Shown: piece after piece, positions 1-10,560 of the stretch
Layout: each line of letters opens with the position of its first letter
Position numbering within the stretch: the stretch's first letter is position 1
Assembly: GCA_964057225.1 (NCBI GenBank)
Contig: CAXKVF010000077.1
Coordinates: forward strand, 620,001 to 684,000
Reading direction: 5' to 3'
DNA length: 64,000 nucleotides
Source of the DNA: Auanema rhodensis
Lineage: Eukaryota > Nematoda > Chromadorea > Rhabditida > Rhabditidae
Notes under the pieces: model-generated
Seen by the model: only the letters and a program-made list of their open reading frames with translations
Databases searched by the model: none
What the model was told of the DNA's origin: nothing
Translations under genes and position numbers: made by a program

Positions 1-352
1 AATCTAATTTTGAAAACCGCATCTCTTCATCTTTCACGTGAAGCGAGTTACATACCAAGTGCACATCACGTGTACATTTAATTAGCATAAATTAAAGTTC
101 ACGTAAATTTCAAAGTCATGGTTACCATTCACCAATATCAATAAAAATTTGTTTTTAGACTAATATGGACATGGGGAATCTAATTTTGAAAACCGCATCT
201 CTTTATCTTTCACGTGAAGCGAGTTACATACCAAGTGCACATCACGTGTACATTTAATTAGCATAAATTAAAGTTCACGTAAATTTCAAAGTCATGGTTA
301 CCATGCACCAATATCAATAAAAATTTGTTTTTAGACTAATATGGACATGGGG

Positions 353-880
353 AATCTAATTTTGAAAACCGCATCTCTTTATCTTTCACGTGAAGCGAGT
401 TACATACCAAGTGCACATCACGTGTACATTTAATTAGCATAAATTAAAGTTCACGTAAATTTCAAAGTCATGGTTACCATGAAGCAATATCAATAAAAAT
501 TTGTTTTTAGACTAATATGGACATGGGGAATCTAATTTTGAAAACCACATCTCTTTATCTTTCACGTGAAGCGAGTTACATACCAAGTGCACATCACGTG
601 TACATTTAATTAGCATAAGTTAAAGTTCACGTAAATTTCAAAGTCATGGTTACCATGAATCAATATCAATAAAAATTTGTTTTTAGACTAATATGGACAT
701 GGGGAATCTAATTTTGAGAACCGCATCTCTTTATCTTTCACGTGAAGCGAGTTACATACCAAGTGCACATCACGTGTACATTTAATTAGCATAAATTAAA
801 GTTCACGTAAATTTCAAAGTCATGGTTACCATGAATCAATATCAATAAAAATTTGTTTTTAGACTAATATGGACATGGGG
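353..880. repeat. Three-unit block repeated 36 monomers later (copy 1)
   Basis: Units 3-5 share the rare alleles G619 (CATAAGTTAAAG) and G718 (TTTTGAGAACC) with units 39-41, where the same bases lie at 6955 and 7054. Both pairs are 6336 bp (36 x 176) apart. Types at the variable box also match (GAAGC, GAATC, GAATC). Further out the types diverge, so only a short segment survives from this duplication. Confidence 0.8.
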
Positions 881-1088
881 AATCTAATTTTGAAAACCGC
901 ATCTCTTTATCTTTCACGTGAAGCGAGTTACATACCAAGTGCACATCACGTGTACATTTAATTAGCATAAATTAAAGTTCACGTAAATTTCAAAGTCATG
1001 GTTACCATGAACTAATATCAATAAAAATTTGTTTTTAGACTAATATGGACATGGGGAATCTAATTTTGAAAACCGCATCTCTTTATCT

Positions 1089-1098
1089 TTCACGTGAA
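1089..1098. other. Perfect palindrome TTCACGTGAA with E-box/G-box core (unit 7 example)
   Basis: Unit positions 33-42 form a 10-bp perfect palindrome around CACGTG. CACGTG is the classical E-box/G-box bound by bHLH factors (Cbf1, MYC/MAX and USF in fungi and animals) and by plant bZIP/bHLH factors. It occurs once per monomer. It is lost by point changes in a few units: CAAGTG (4789, 34885, 35237, 39813), CACTTG (10774), CACGAG (25735) and CATGTG (50725, 52838, 53014, 54602, 54778, 55130). Binding is not shown by the sequence. Confidence 0.75.
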
Positions 1099-1112
1099 GC
1101 GAGTTACATACC

Positions 1113-1135
1113 AAGTGCACATCACGTGTACATTT
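1113..1135. other. Imperfect dyad around the second CACGTG (unit 7 example)
   Basis: Unit positions 57-79 read AAGTGCACAT then CAC then GTGTACATTT. Pairing outward from the centre gives an interrupted stem with A-T, A-T, G-T, T-A, G-C, one C-A mismatch, A-T, C-G and A-T. Inside it, ATCACGTG (65-72) matches the RTCACRTG consensus of the budding-yeast centromere element CDEI, although E-box matches of this kind are common by chance. The core is nearly invariant: losses were seen only at 28408 (G to T), 48467 (C to T) and 63699 (C to A). Confidence 0.6.
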
Positions 1136-1152
1136 AATTAGCATAAATTAAA
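1133..1152. other. A/T inverted repeat TTTAATT-6-AATTAAA (unit 7 example)
   Basis: Unit positions 77-83 (TTTAATT) and 90-96 (AATTAAA) are perfect 7-bp inverted arms around a 6-base loop, AGCATA. A subset of units carries T77 to A (TACAATTAATT), which shortens the left arm by one base. Units with CATTCAATTAG (for example 51392, 53684, 57731, 58085, 59494, 60727) have lost pairing at position 79. The element could form a small hairpin when single-stranded; no function is known. Confidence 0.6.
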
Positions 1153-1153
1153 G

Positions 1154-1163
1154 TTCACGTAAA
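1154..1163. other. Third TCACGT core, TTCACGTAAA (unit 7 example)
   Basis: Unit positions 98-107 repeat the first palindrome with one base changed (TTCACGTGAA to TTCACGTAAA). Its core centre lies 33 bp after that of the second CACGTG, which lies 32 bp after that of the first. The three cores therefore sit on about the same face of the helix if the DNA is near 10.5 bp per turn. It may be a degenerate E-box or a remnant of an older internal duplication. Confidence 0.5.
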
Positions 1164-1172
1164 TTTCAAAGT

Positions 1173-1185
1173 CATGGTTACCATG
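1173..1185. other. Dyad CATGGTTACCATG, BstEII site (unit 7 example)
   Basis: Unit positions 117-129 are 6-bp perfect inverted arms (CATGGT / ACCATG) around a single T. In units with an A at position 130 the symmetry extends to 15 bp. GGTTACC is a BstEII site (GGTNACC), so most monomers should be released as 176-bp fragments by that enzyme. The ATTCACC allele shortens the arms to five, and the GGTTATCATG allele (30573, 31453, 31981, 32157, 32333) breaks both dyad and site. Confidence 0.7.
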
Positions 1186-1408
1186 AACCAATATCAATAA
1201 AAATTTGTTTTTAGACTAATATGGACATGGGGAATCTAATTTTGAAAACCGCATCTCTTTATCTTTCACGTGAAGCGAGTTACATACCAAGTGCACATCA
1301 CGTGTACATTTAATTAGCATAAATTAAAGTTCACGTAAATTTCAAAGTCATGGTTACCATGAACTAATATCAATAAAAATTTGTTTTTAGACTAATATGG
1401 ACATGGGG

Positions 1409-1584
1409 AATCTAATTTTGAAAACCGCATCTCTTTATCTTTCACGTGAAGCGAGTTACATACCAAGTGCACATCACGTGTACAATTAATTAGCATAAAT
1501 TAAAGTTCACGTAAATTTCAAAGTCATGGTTACCATGAAGCAATATCAATAAAAATTTGTTTCTAGACTAATATGGACATGGGG
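1409..1584. repeat. XbaI-type variant monomer (first of at least 11)
   Basis: This unit combines three linked alleles: TACAATTAATT (T77 to A), GAAGC at 129-133, and TTTCTAGAC (T155 to C), which creates an XbaI site. The same variant base occurs at 1563, 11595, 12651, 17931, 18811, 22507, 23387, 28843, 33595, 35707 and 36411, always separated by whole multiples of 176 bp (4 to 57 units). I saw none after 36411. A few units carry only the position-77 allele without the XbaI change (for example near 11341, 27181, 48124 and 50061), so the haplotype has been reshuffled. Confidence 0.85.
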
Positions 1585-2288
1585 AATCTAATTTTGAAAA
1601 CCGCATCTCTTTATCTTTCACGTGAAGCGAGTTACATACCAAGTGCACATCACGTGTACATTTAATTAGCATAAATTAAAGTTCACGTAAATTTCAAAGT
1701 CATGGTTACCATGAAGCAATATCAATAAAAATTTGTTTTTAGACTAATATGGACATGGGGAATCTAATTTTGAAAACCACATCTCTTTATCTTTCACGTG
1801 AAGCGAGTTACATACCAAGTGCACATCACGTGTACATTTAATTAGCATAAATTAAAGTTCACGTAAATTTCAAAGTCATGGTTACCATGAACCAATATCA
1901 ATAAAAATTTGTTTTTAGACTAATATGGACATGTGGAATCTAATTTTGAAAACCGCATCTCTTTATCTTTCACGTGAAGCGAGTTACATACCAAGTGCAC
2001 ATCACGTGTACATTTAATTAGCATAAATTAAAGTTCACGTAAATTTCAAAGTCTTGGTTACCATGAACTAATATCAATAAAAATTTGTTTTTAGACTAAT
2101 ATGGACATGGGGAATCTAATTTTGAAAACCGCATCTCTTTATCTTTCACGTGAAGCGAGTTACATACCAAGTGCACATCACGTGTACATTTAATTAGCAT
2201 AAATTAAAGTTCACGTAAATTTCAAAGTCATGGTTACCATGAACCAATATCAATAAAAATTTGTTTTTAGACTAATATGGACATGGGG

Positions 2289-3872
2289 AATCTAATTTTG
2301 AAAACCGCATCTCTTTATCTTTCACGTGAAGCGAGTTACATACCAAGTGCACATCACGTGTACATTTAATTAGCATAAATTAAAGTTCACGTAAATTTCA
2401 AAGTCATGGTTACCATGAACCAATATCAATAAAAATTTGTTTTTAGACTAATATGGACATGGGGAATCTAATTTTGAAAACCGCATCTCTTTATCTTTCA
2501 CGTGAAGCGAGTTACATACCAAGTGCACATCACGTGTACATTTAATTAGCATAAATTAAAGTTCACGTAAATTTCAAAGTCATGGTTACCATGAACCAAT
2601 ATCAATAAAAATTTGTTTTTAGACTAATATGGACATGGGGAATCTAATTTTGAAAACCGCATCTCTTTATCTTTCACGTGAAGCGAGTTACATACCAAGT
2701 GCACATCACGTGTACATTTAATTAGCATAAATTAAAGTTCACGTAAATTTCAAAGTCATGGTTACCATGCACCAATATCAATAAAAATTTGTTTTTAGAC
2801 TAATATGGACATGGGGAATCTAATTTTGAAAACCGCATCTCTTTATCTTTCACGTGAAGCGAGTTACATACCAAGTGCACATCACGTGTACATTTAATTA
2901 GCATAAATTAAAGTTCACGTAAATTTCAAAGTCATGGTTACCATGAAGCAATATCAATAAAAATTTGTTTTTAGACTAATATGGACATGGGGAATCTAAT
3001 TTTGAAAACCGCATCTCTTCATCTTTCACGTGAAGCGAGTTACATACCAAGTGCACATCACGTGTACATTTAATTAGCATAAATTAAAGTTCACGTAAAT
3101 TTCAAAGTCATGGTTACCATGCACCAATATCAATAAAAATTTGTTTTTAGACTAATATGGACATGGGGAATCTAATTTTGAAAACCGCATCTCTTTTTCT
3201 TTCACGTGAAGCGAGTTACATACCAAGTGCACATCACGTGTACATTTAATTAGCATAAATTAAAGTTCACGTAAATTTCAAAGTCATGGTTACCATGCAC
3301 CAATATCAACAAAAATTTGTTTTTAGACTAATATGGACATGGGGAATCTAATTTTGAAAACCGCATCTCTTTATCTTTCACGTGAAGCGAGTTACATACC
3401 AAGTGCACATCACGTGTACATTTAATTAGCATAAATTAAAGTTCACGTAAATTTCAAAGTCATGGTTACCATGAAGCAATATCAATAAAAATTTGTTTTT
3501 AGACTAATATGGACATGGGGAATCTAATTTTGAAAACCACATCTCTTTATCTTTCACGTGAAGCGAGTTACATACCAAGTGCACATCACGTGTACATTTA
3601 ATTAGCATAAATTAAAGTTCACGTAAATTTCAAAGTCATGGTTACCATGAAGCAATATCAATAAAAATTTGTTTTTAGACTAATATGGACATGGGGAATC
3701 TAATTTTGAAAACCGCATCTCTTCATCTTTCACGTGAAGCGAGTTACATACCAAGTGCACATCACGTGTACATTTAATTAGCATAAATTAAAGTTCACGT
3801 AAATTTCAAAGTCATGGTTACCATGCACCAATATCAATAAAAATTTGTTTTTAGACTAATATGGACATGGGG
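2289..3872. repeat. Nine-unit block, copy 1 (14-monomer offset)
   Basis: Units 14-22 have variable-box types GAACC, GAACC, GCACC, GAAGC, GCACC, GCACC, GAAGC, GAAGC, GCACC together with a TCATC / TTTTC / TTATC / CCAC+TTATC succession at positions 19-31. The same order recurs in units 28-36, 2464 bp (14 monomers) later. Within copy 1, a newer C3310 (ATCAACAAAA) is shared with unit 23 (C4014, 704 bp on) but not with unit 33, so a local 4-unit duplication or conversion happened after the 14-unit one. Confidence 0.7.
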
Positions 3873-4752
3873 AATCTAATTTTGAAAACCGCATCTCTTT
3901 TTCTTTCACGTGAAGCGAGTTACATACCAAGTGCACATCACGTGTACATTTAATTAGCATAAATTAAAGTTCACGTAAATTTCAAAGTCATGGTTACCAT
4001 GCACCAATATCAACAAAAATTTGTTTTTAGACTAATATGGACATGGGGAATCTAATTTTGAAAACCGCATCTCTTTATCTTTCACGTGAAGCGAGTTACA
4101 TACCAAGTGCACATCACGTGTACATTTAATTAGCATAAATTAAAGTTCACGTAAATTTCAAAGTCATGGTTACCATGAACCAATATCAATAAAAATTTGT
4201 TTTTAGACTAATATGGACATGGGGAATCTAATTTTGAAAACCGCATCTCTTTATCTTTCACGTGAAGCGAGTTACATACCAAGTGCACATCACGTGTACA
4301 TTTAATTAGCATAAATTAAAGTTCACGTAAATTTCAAAGTCATGGTTACCATGAACCAATATCAATAAAAATTTGTTTTTAGACTAATATGGACATGGGG
4401 AATCTAATTTTGAAAACCGCATCTCTTTATCTTTCACGTGAAGCGAGTTACATACCAAGTGCACATCACGTGTACATTTAATTAGCATAAATTAAAGTTC
4501 ACGTAAATTTCAAAGTCATGGTTACCATGCACCAATATCAATAAAAATTTGTTTTTAGACTAATATGGACATGGGGAATCTAATTTTGAAAACCGCATCT
4601 CTTTATCTTTCACGTGAAGCGAGTTACATACCAAGTGCACATCACGTGTACATTTAATTAGCATAAATTAAAGTTCACGTAAATTTCAAAGTCATGGTTA
4701 CCATGAAGCAATATCAATAAAAATTTGTTTTTAGACTAATATGGACATGGGG

Positions 4753-6336
4753 AATCTAATTTTGAAAACCGCATCTCTTTATCTTTCAAGTGAAGCGAGT
4801 TACATACCAAGTGCACATCACGTGTACATTTAATTAGCATAAATTAAAGTTCACGTAAATTTCAAAGTCATGGTTACCATGAACCAATATCAATAAAAAT
4901 TTGTTTTTAGACTAATATGGACATGGGGAATCTAATTTTGAAAACCGCATCTCTTTATCTTTCACGTGAAGCGAGTTACATACCAAGTGCACATCACGTG
5001 TACATTTAATTAGCATAAATTAAAGTTCACGTAAATTTCAAAGTCATGGTTACCATGAACCAATATCAATAAAAATTTGTTTTTAGACTAATATGGACAT
5101 GGGGAATCTAATTTTGAAAACCGCATCTCTTTATCTTTCACGTGAAGCGAGTTACATACCAAGTGCACATCACGTGTACATTTAATTAGCATAAATTAAA
5201 GTTCACGTAAATTTCAAAGTCATGGTTACCATGCACCAATATCAATAAAAATTTGTTTTTAGACTAATATGGACATGGGGAATCTAATTTTGAAAACCGC
5301 ATCTCTTTATCTTTCACGTGAAGCGAGTTACATACCAAGTGCACATCACGTGTACATTTAATTAGCATAAATTAAAGTTCACGTAAATTTCAAAGTCATG
5401 GTTACCATGAAGCAATATCAATAAAAATTTGTTTTTAGACTAATATGGACATGGGGAATCTAATTTTGAAAACCGCATCTCTTCATCTTTCACGTGAAGC
5501 GAGTTACATACCAAGTGCACATCACGTGTACATTTAATTAGCATAAATTAAAGTTCACGTAAATTTCAAAGTCATGGTTACCATGCACCAATATCAATAA
5601 AAATTTGTTTTTAGACTAATATGGACATGGGGAATCTAATTTTGAAAACCGCATCTCTTTTTCTTTCACGTGAAGCGAGTTACATACCAAGTGCACATCA
5701 CGTGTACATTTAATTAGCATAAATTAAAGTTCACGTAAATTTCAAAGTCATGGTTACCATGCACCAATATCAATAAAAATTTGTTTTTAGACTAATATGG
5801 ACATGGGGAATCTAATTTTGAAAACCGCATCTCTTTATCTTTCACGTGAAGCGAGTTACATACCAAGTGCACATCACGTGTACATTTAATTAGCATAAAT
5901 TAAAGTTCACGTAAATTTCAAAGTCATGGTTACCATGAAGCAATATCAATAAAAATTTGTTTTTAGACTAATATGGACATGGGGAATCTAATTTTGAAAA
6001 CCACATCTCTTTATCTTTCACGTGAAGCGAGTTACATACCAAGTGCACATCACGTGTACATTTAATTAGCATAAATTAAAGTTCACGTAAATTTCAAAGT
6101 CATGGTTACCATGAAGCAATATCAATAAAAATTTGTTTTTAGACTAATATGGACATGGGGAATCTAATTTTGAAAACCGCATCTCTTCATCTTTCACGTG
6201 AAGCGAGTTACATACCAAGTGCACATCACGTGTACATTTAATTAGCATAAATTAAAGTTCACGTAAATTTCAAAGTCATGGTTACCATGCACCAATATCA
6301 ATAAAAATTTGTTTTTAGACTAATATGGACATGGGG
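4753..6336. repeat. Nine-unit block, copy 2 (14-monomer offset)
   Basis: Units 28-36 repeat the allele order of units 14-22. Unit 28 has a private A4789 that destroys the first CACGTG. After this block the TCATC/TTTTC pair is repeated again in units 38-39, so the 2- to 4-unit pattern is locally re-amplified between about 5.4 and 6.9 kb. Confidence 0.65.
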
Positions 6337-6688
6337 AATCTAATTTTGAAAACCGCATCTCTTTTTCTTTCACGTGAAGCGAGTTACATACCAAGTGCAC
6401 ATCACGTGTACATTTAATTAGCATAAATTAAAGTTCACGTAAATTTCAAAGTCATGGTTACCATGAAGCAATATCAATAAAAATTTGTTTTTAGACTAAT
6501 ATGGACATGGGGAATCTAATTTTGAAAACCGCATCTCTTCATCTTTCACGTGAAGCGAGTTACATACCAAGTGCACATCACGTGTACATTTAATTAGCAT
6601 AAATTAAAGTTCACGTAAATTTCAAAGTCATGGTTACCATGCACCAATATCAATAAAAATTTGTTTTTAGACTAATATGGACATGGGG

Positions 6689-7216
6689 AATCTAATTTTG
6701 AAAACCGCATCTCTTTTTCTTTCACGTGAAGCGAGTTACATACCAAGTGCACATCACGTGTACATTTAATTAGCATAAATTAAAGTTCACGTAAATTTCA
6801 AAGTCATGGTTACCATGAAGCAATATCAATAAAAATTTGTTTTTAGACTAATATGGACATGGGGAATCTAATTTTGAAAACCACATCTCTTTATCTTTCA
6901 CGTGAAGCGAGTTACATACCAAGTGCACATCACGTGTACATTTAATTAGCATAAGTTAAAGTTCACGTAAATTTCAAAGTCATGGTTACCATGAATCAAT
7001 ATCAATAAAAATTTGTTTTTAGACTAATATGGACATGGGGAATCTAATTTTGAGAACCGCATCTCTTTATCTTTCACGTGAAGCGAGTTACATACCAAGT
7101 GCACATCACGTGTACATTTAATTAGCATAAATTAAAGTTCACGTAAATTTCAAAGTCATGGTTACCATGAATCAATATCAATAAAAATTTGTTTTTAGAC
7201 TAATATGGACATGGGG
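6689..7216. repeat. Three-unit block (copy 2, 36-monomer offset)
   Basis: This is the counterpart of units 3-5. It carries G6955 and G7054, both otherwise rare in the window, in consecutive units of the same box types (GAAGC, GAATC, GAATC). Confidence 0.8.
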
Positions 7217-9152
7217 AATCTAATTTTGAAAACCGCATCTCTTTATCTTTCACGTGAAGCGAGTTACATACCAAGTGCACATCACGTGTACATTTAATTA
7301 GCATAAATTAAAGTTCACGTAAATTTCAAAGTCATGGTTACCATGAACCAATATCAATAAAAATTTGTTTTTAGACTAATATGGACATGGGGAATCTAAT
7401 TTTGAAAACCGCATCTCTTTATCTTTCACGTGAAGCGAGTTACATACCAAGTGCACATCACGTGTACATTTAATTAGCATAAATTAAAGTTCACGTAAAT
7501 TTCAAAGTCATGGTTACCATGCACCAATATCAATAAAAATTTGTTTTTAGACTAATATGGACATGGGGAATCTAATTTTGAAAACCGCATCTCTTTTTCT
7601 TTCACGTGAAGTGAGTTACATACCAAGTGCACATCACGTGTACATTTAATTAGCATAAATTAAAGTTCACGTAAATTTCAAAGTCATGGTTACCATGAAG
7701 CAATATCAATAAAAATTTGTTTTTAGACTAATATGGACATGGGGAATCTAATTTTGAAAACCGCATCTCTTCATCTTTCACGTGAAGCGAGTTACATACC
7801 AAGTGCACATCACGTGTACATTTAATTAGCATAAATTAAAGTTCACGTAAATTTCAAAGTCATGGTTACCATGCACCAATATCAATAAAAATTTGTTTTT
7901 AGACTAATATGGACATGGGGAATCTAATTTTGAAAACCGCATCTCTTCATCTTTCACGTGAAGCGAGTTACATACCAAGTGCACTTCACGTGTACATTTA
8001 ATTAGCATAAATTAAAGTTCACGTAAATTTCAAAGTCATGGTTACCATGCACCAATATCAATAAAAATTTGTTTTTAGACTAATATGGACATGGGGAATC
8101 TAATTTTGAAAACCGCATCTCTTTTTCTTTCACGTGAAGCGAGTTACATACCAAGTGCACATCACGTGTACATTTAATTAGCATAAATTAAAGTTCACGT
8201 AAATTTCAAAGTCATGGTTACCATGCACCAATATCAATAAAAATTTGTTTTTAGACTAATATGGACATGGGGAATCTAATTTTGAAAACCGCATCTCTTT
8301 TTCTTTCACGTGAAGCGAGTTACATACCAAGTGCACATCACGTGTACATTTAATTAGCATAAATTAAAGTTCACGTAAATTTCAAAGTCATGGTTACCAT
8401 GAACTAATATCAATAAAAATTTGTTTTTAGACTAATATGGACATGGGGAATCTAATTTTGAAAACCGCATCTCTTTATCTTTCACGTGAAGCGAGTTACA
8501 TACCAAGTGCACATCACGTGTACATTTAATTAGCATAAATTAAAGTTCACGTAAATTTCAAAGTCATGGTTACCATGCACCAATATCAATAAAAATTTGT
8601 TTTTAGACTAATATGGACATGGGGAATCTAATTTTGAAAACCGCATCTCTTCATCTTTCACGTGAAGCGAGTTACATACCAAGTGCACATCACGTGTACA
8701 TTTAATTAGCATAAATTAAAGTTCACGTAAATTTCAAAGTCATGGTTACCATGCACCAATATCAATAAAAATTTGTTTTTAGACTAATATGGACATGGGC
8801 AATCTAATTTTGAAAACCGCATCTCTTTTTCTTTCACGTGAAGCGAGTTACATACCAAGTGCACATCACGTGTACATTTAATTAGCATAAATTAAAGTTC
8901 ACGTAAATTTCAAAGTCATGGTTACCATGCACCAATATCAATAAAAATTTGTTTTTAGACTAATATGGACATGGGGAATCTAATTTTGAAAACCGCATCT
9001 CTTTTTCTTTCACGTGAAGCGAGTTACATACCAAGTGCACATCACGTGTACATTTAATTAGCATAAATTAAAGTTCACGTAAATTTCAAAGTCATGGTTA
9101 CCATGCACCAATATCAATAAAAATTTGTTTTTAGACTAATATGGACATGGGG

Positions 9153-10560
9153 AATCTAATTTTGAAAACCGCATCTCTTTTTCTTTCACGTGAAGCGAGT
9201 TACATACCAAGTGCACATCACGTGTACATTTAATTAGCATAAATTAAAGTTCACGTAAATTTCAAAGTCATGGTTACCATGAAGCAATATCAATAAAAAT
9301 TTGTTTTTAGACTAATATGGACATGGGGAATCTAATTTTGAAAACCACATCTCTTTATCTTTCACGTGAAGCGAGTTACATACCAAGTGCACATCACGTG
9401 TACATTTAATTAGCATAAATTAAAGTTCACGTAAATTTCAAAGTCATGGTTACCATGAATCAATATCAATAAAAATTTGTTTTTAGACTAATATGGACAT
9501 GGGGAATCTAATTTTGAAAACCGCATCTCTTTATCTTTCACGTGAAGCGAGTTACATACCAAGTGCACATCACGTGTACATTTAATTAGCATAAATTAAA
9601 GTTCACGTAAATTTCAAAGTCATGGTTACCATGAACTAATATCAATAAAAATTTGTTTTTAGACTAATATGGACATGGGGAATCTAATTTTGAAAACCGC
9701 ATCTCTTTATCTTTCACGTGAAGCGAGTTACATACCAAGTGCACATCACGTGTACATTTAATTAGCATAAATTAAAGTTCACGTAAATTTCAAAGTCATG
9801 GTTACCATGCACCAATATCAATAAAAATTTGTTTTTAGACTAATATGGACATGGGGAATCTAATTTTGAAAACCGCATCTCTTTATCTTTCACGTGAAGC
9901 GAGTTACATACCAAGTGCACATCACGTGTACATTTAATTAGCATAAATTAAAGTTCACGTAAATTTCAAAGTCATGGTTACCATGAACCAATATCAATAA
10001 AAATTTGTTTTTAGACTAATATGGACATGAAGAATCTAATTTTGAAAACCGCATCTCTTCATCTTTCACGTGAAGCGAGTTACATACCAAGTGCACATCA
10101 CGTGTACATTTAATTAGCATAAATTAAAGTTCACGTAAATTTCAAAGTCATGGTTACCATTCACCAATATCAATAAAAATTTGTTTTTAGACTAATCTGG
10201 ACATGGGGAATCTAATTTTTAAAACCGCATCTCTTTATCTTTCACGTGAAGCGAGTTACATACCAAGTGCACATCACGTGTACATTTAATTAGCATAAAT
10301 TAAAGTTCACGTAAATTTCAAAGTCATGGTTACCATGCACCAATATCAATAAAAATTTGTTTTTAGACTAATATGGACATGGGGAATCTAATTTTGAAAA
10401 CCGCATCTCTTTATCTTTCACGTGAAGCGAGTTACATACCAAGTGCACATCACGTGTACATTTAATTAGCATAAATTAAAGTTCACGTAAATTTCAAAGT
10501 CATGGTTACCATGAAGCAATATCAATAAAAATTTGTTTTTAGACTAATATGGACATGGGG
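9153..10560. repeat. Eight-unit block, copy 1 (25-monomer offset)
   Basis: Units 53-60 carry types GAAGC, GAATC, GAACT, GCACC, GAACC, TCACC, GCACC, GAAGC, with the rare G174 to A allele (10030) followed by a TCATC/ATTCACC unit and then a TTTTTAAAA unit. The same succession lies 4400 bp later. Copy 1 has a private second change at 10031 (ACATGAAG) and ATCTGG near 10197. Confidence 0.75.

Larger units (their letters stand above)
1057..1232. repeat. Representative consensus-like monomer (unit 7)
   Basis: This unit carries the commonest allele at each variable position and can serve as reference. In order it contains: an A/T-rich entry with AATCTAATTTT (1-11), GAAAACCGC (12-20), a T-rich run CTCTTTATC (23-31), TTCACGTGAA (33-42), GCGAGTTACATACC (43-56), GTGCAC (60-65, an ApaLI site), a second CACGTG (67-72), TTTAATTAGCATAAATTAAA (77-96), TTCACGTAAA (98-107), CATGGTTACCATG (117-129, with a GGTTACC BstEII site), the variable AACC box (130-133), AATAAAAATTTGTTTTTAG (140-158) and GGACATGGGG (167-176). 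It has five CpG dinucleotides (18, 37, 44, 69 and 102). The phase is arbitrary: the true recombination or nucleosome phase is unknown. Confidence 0.95.
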
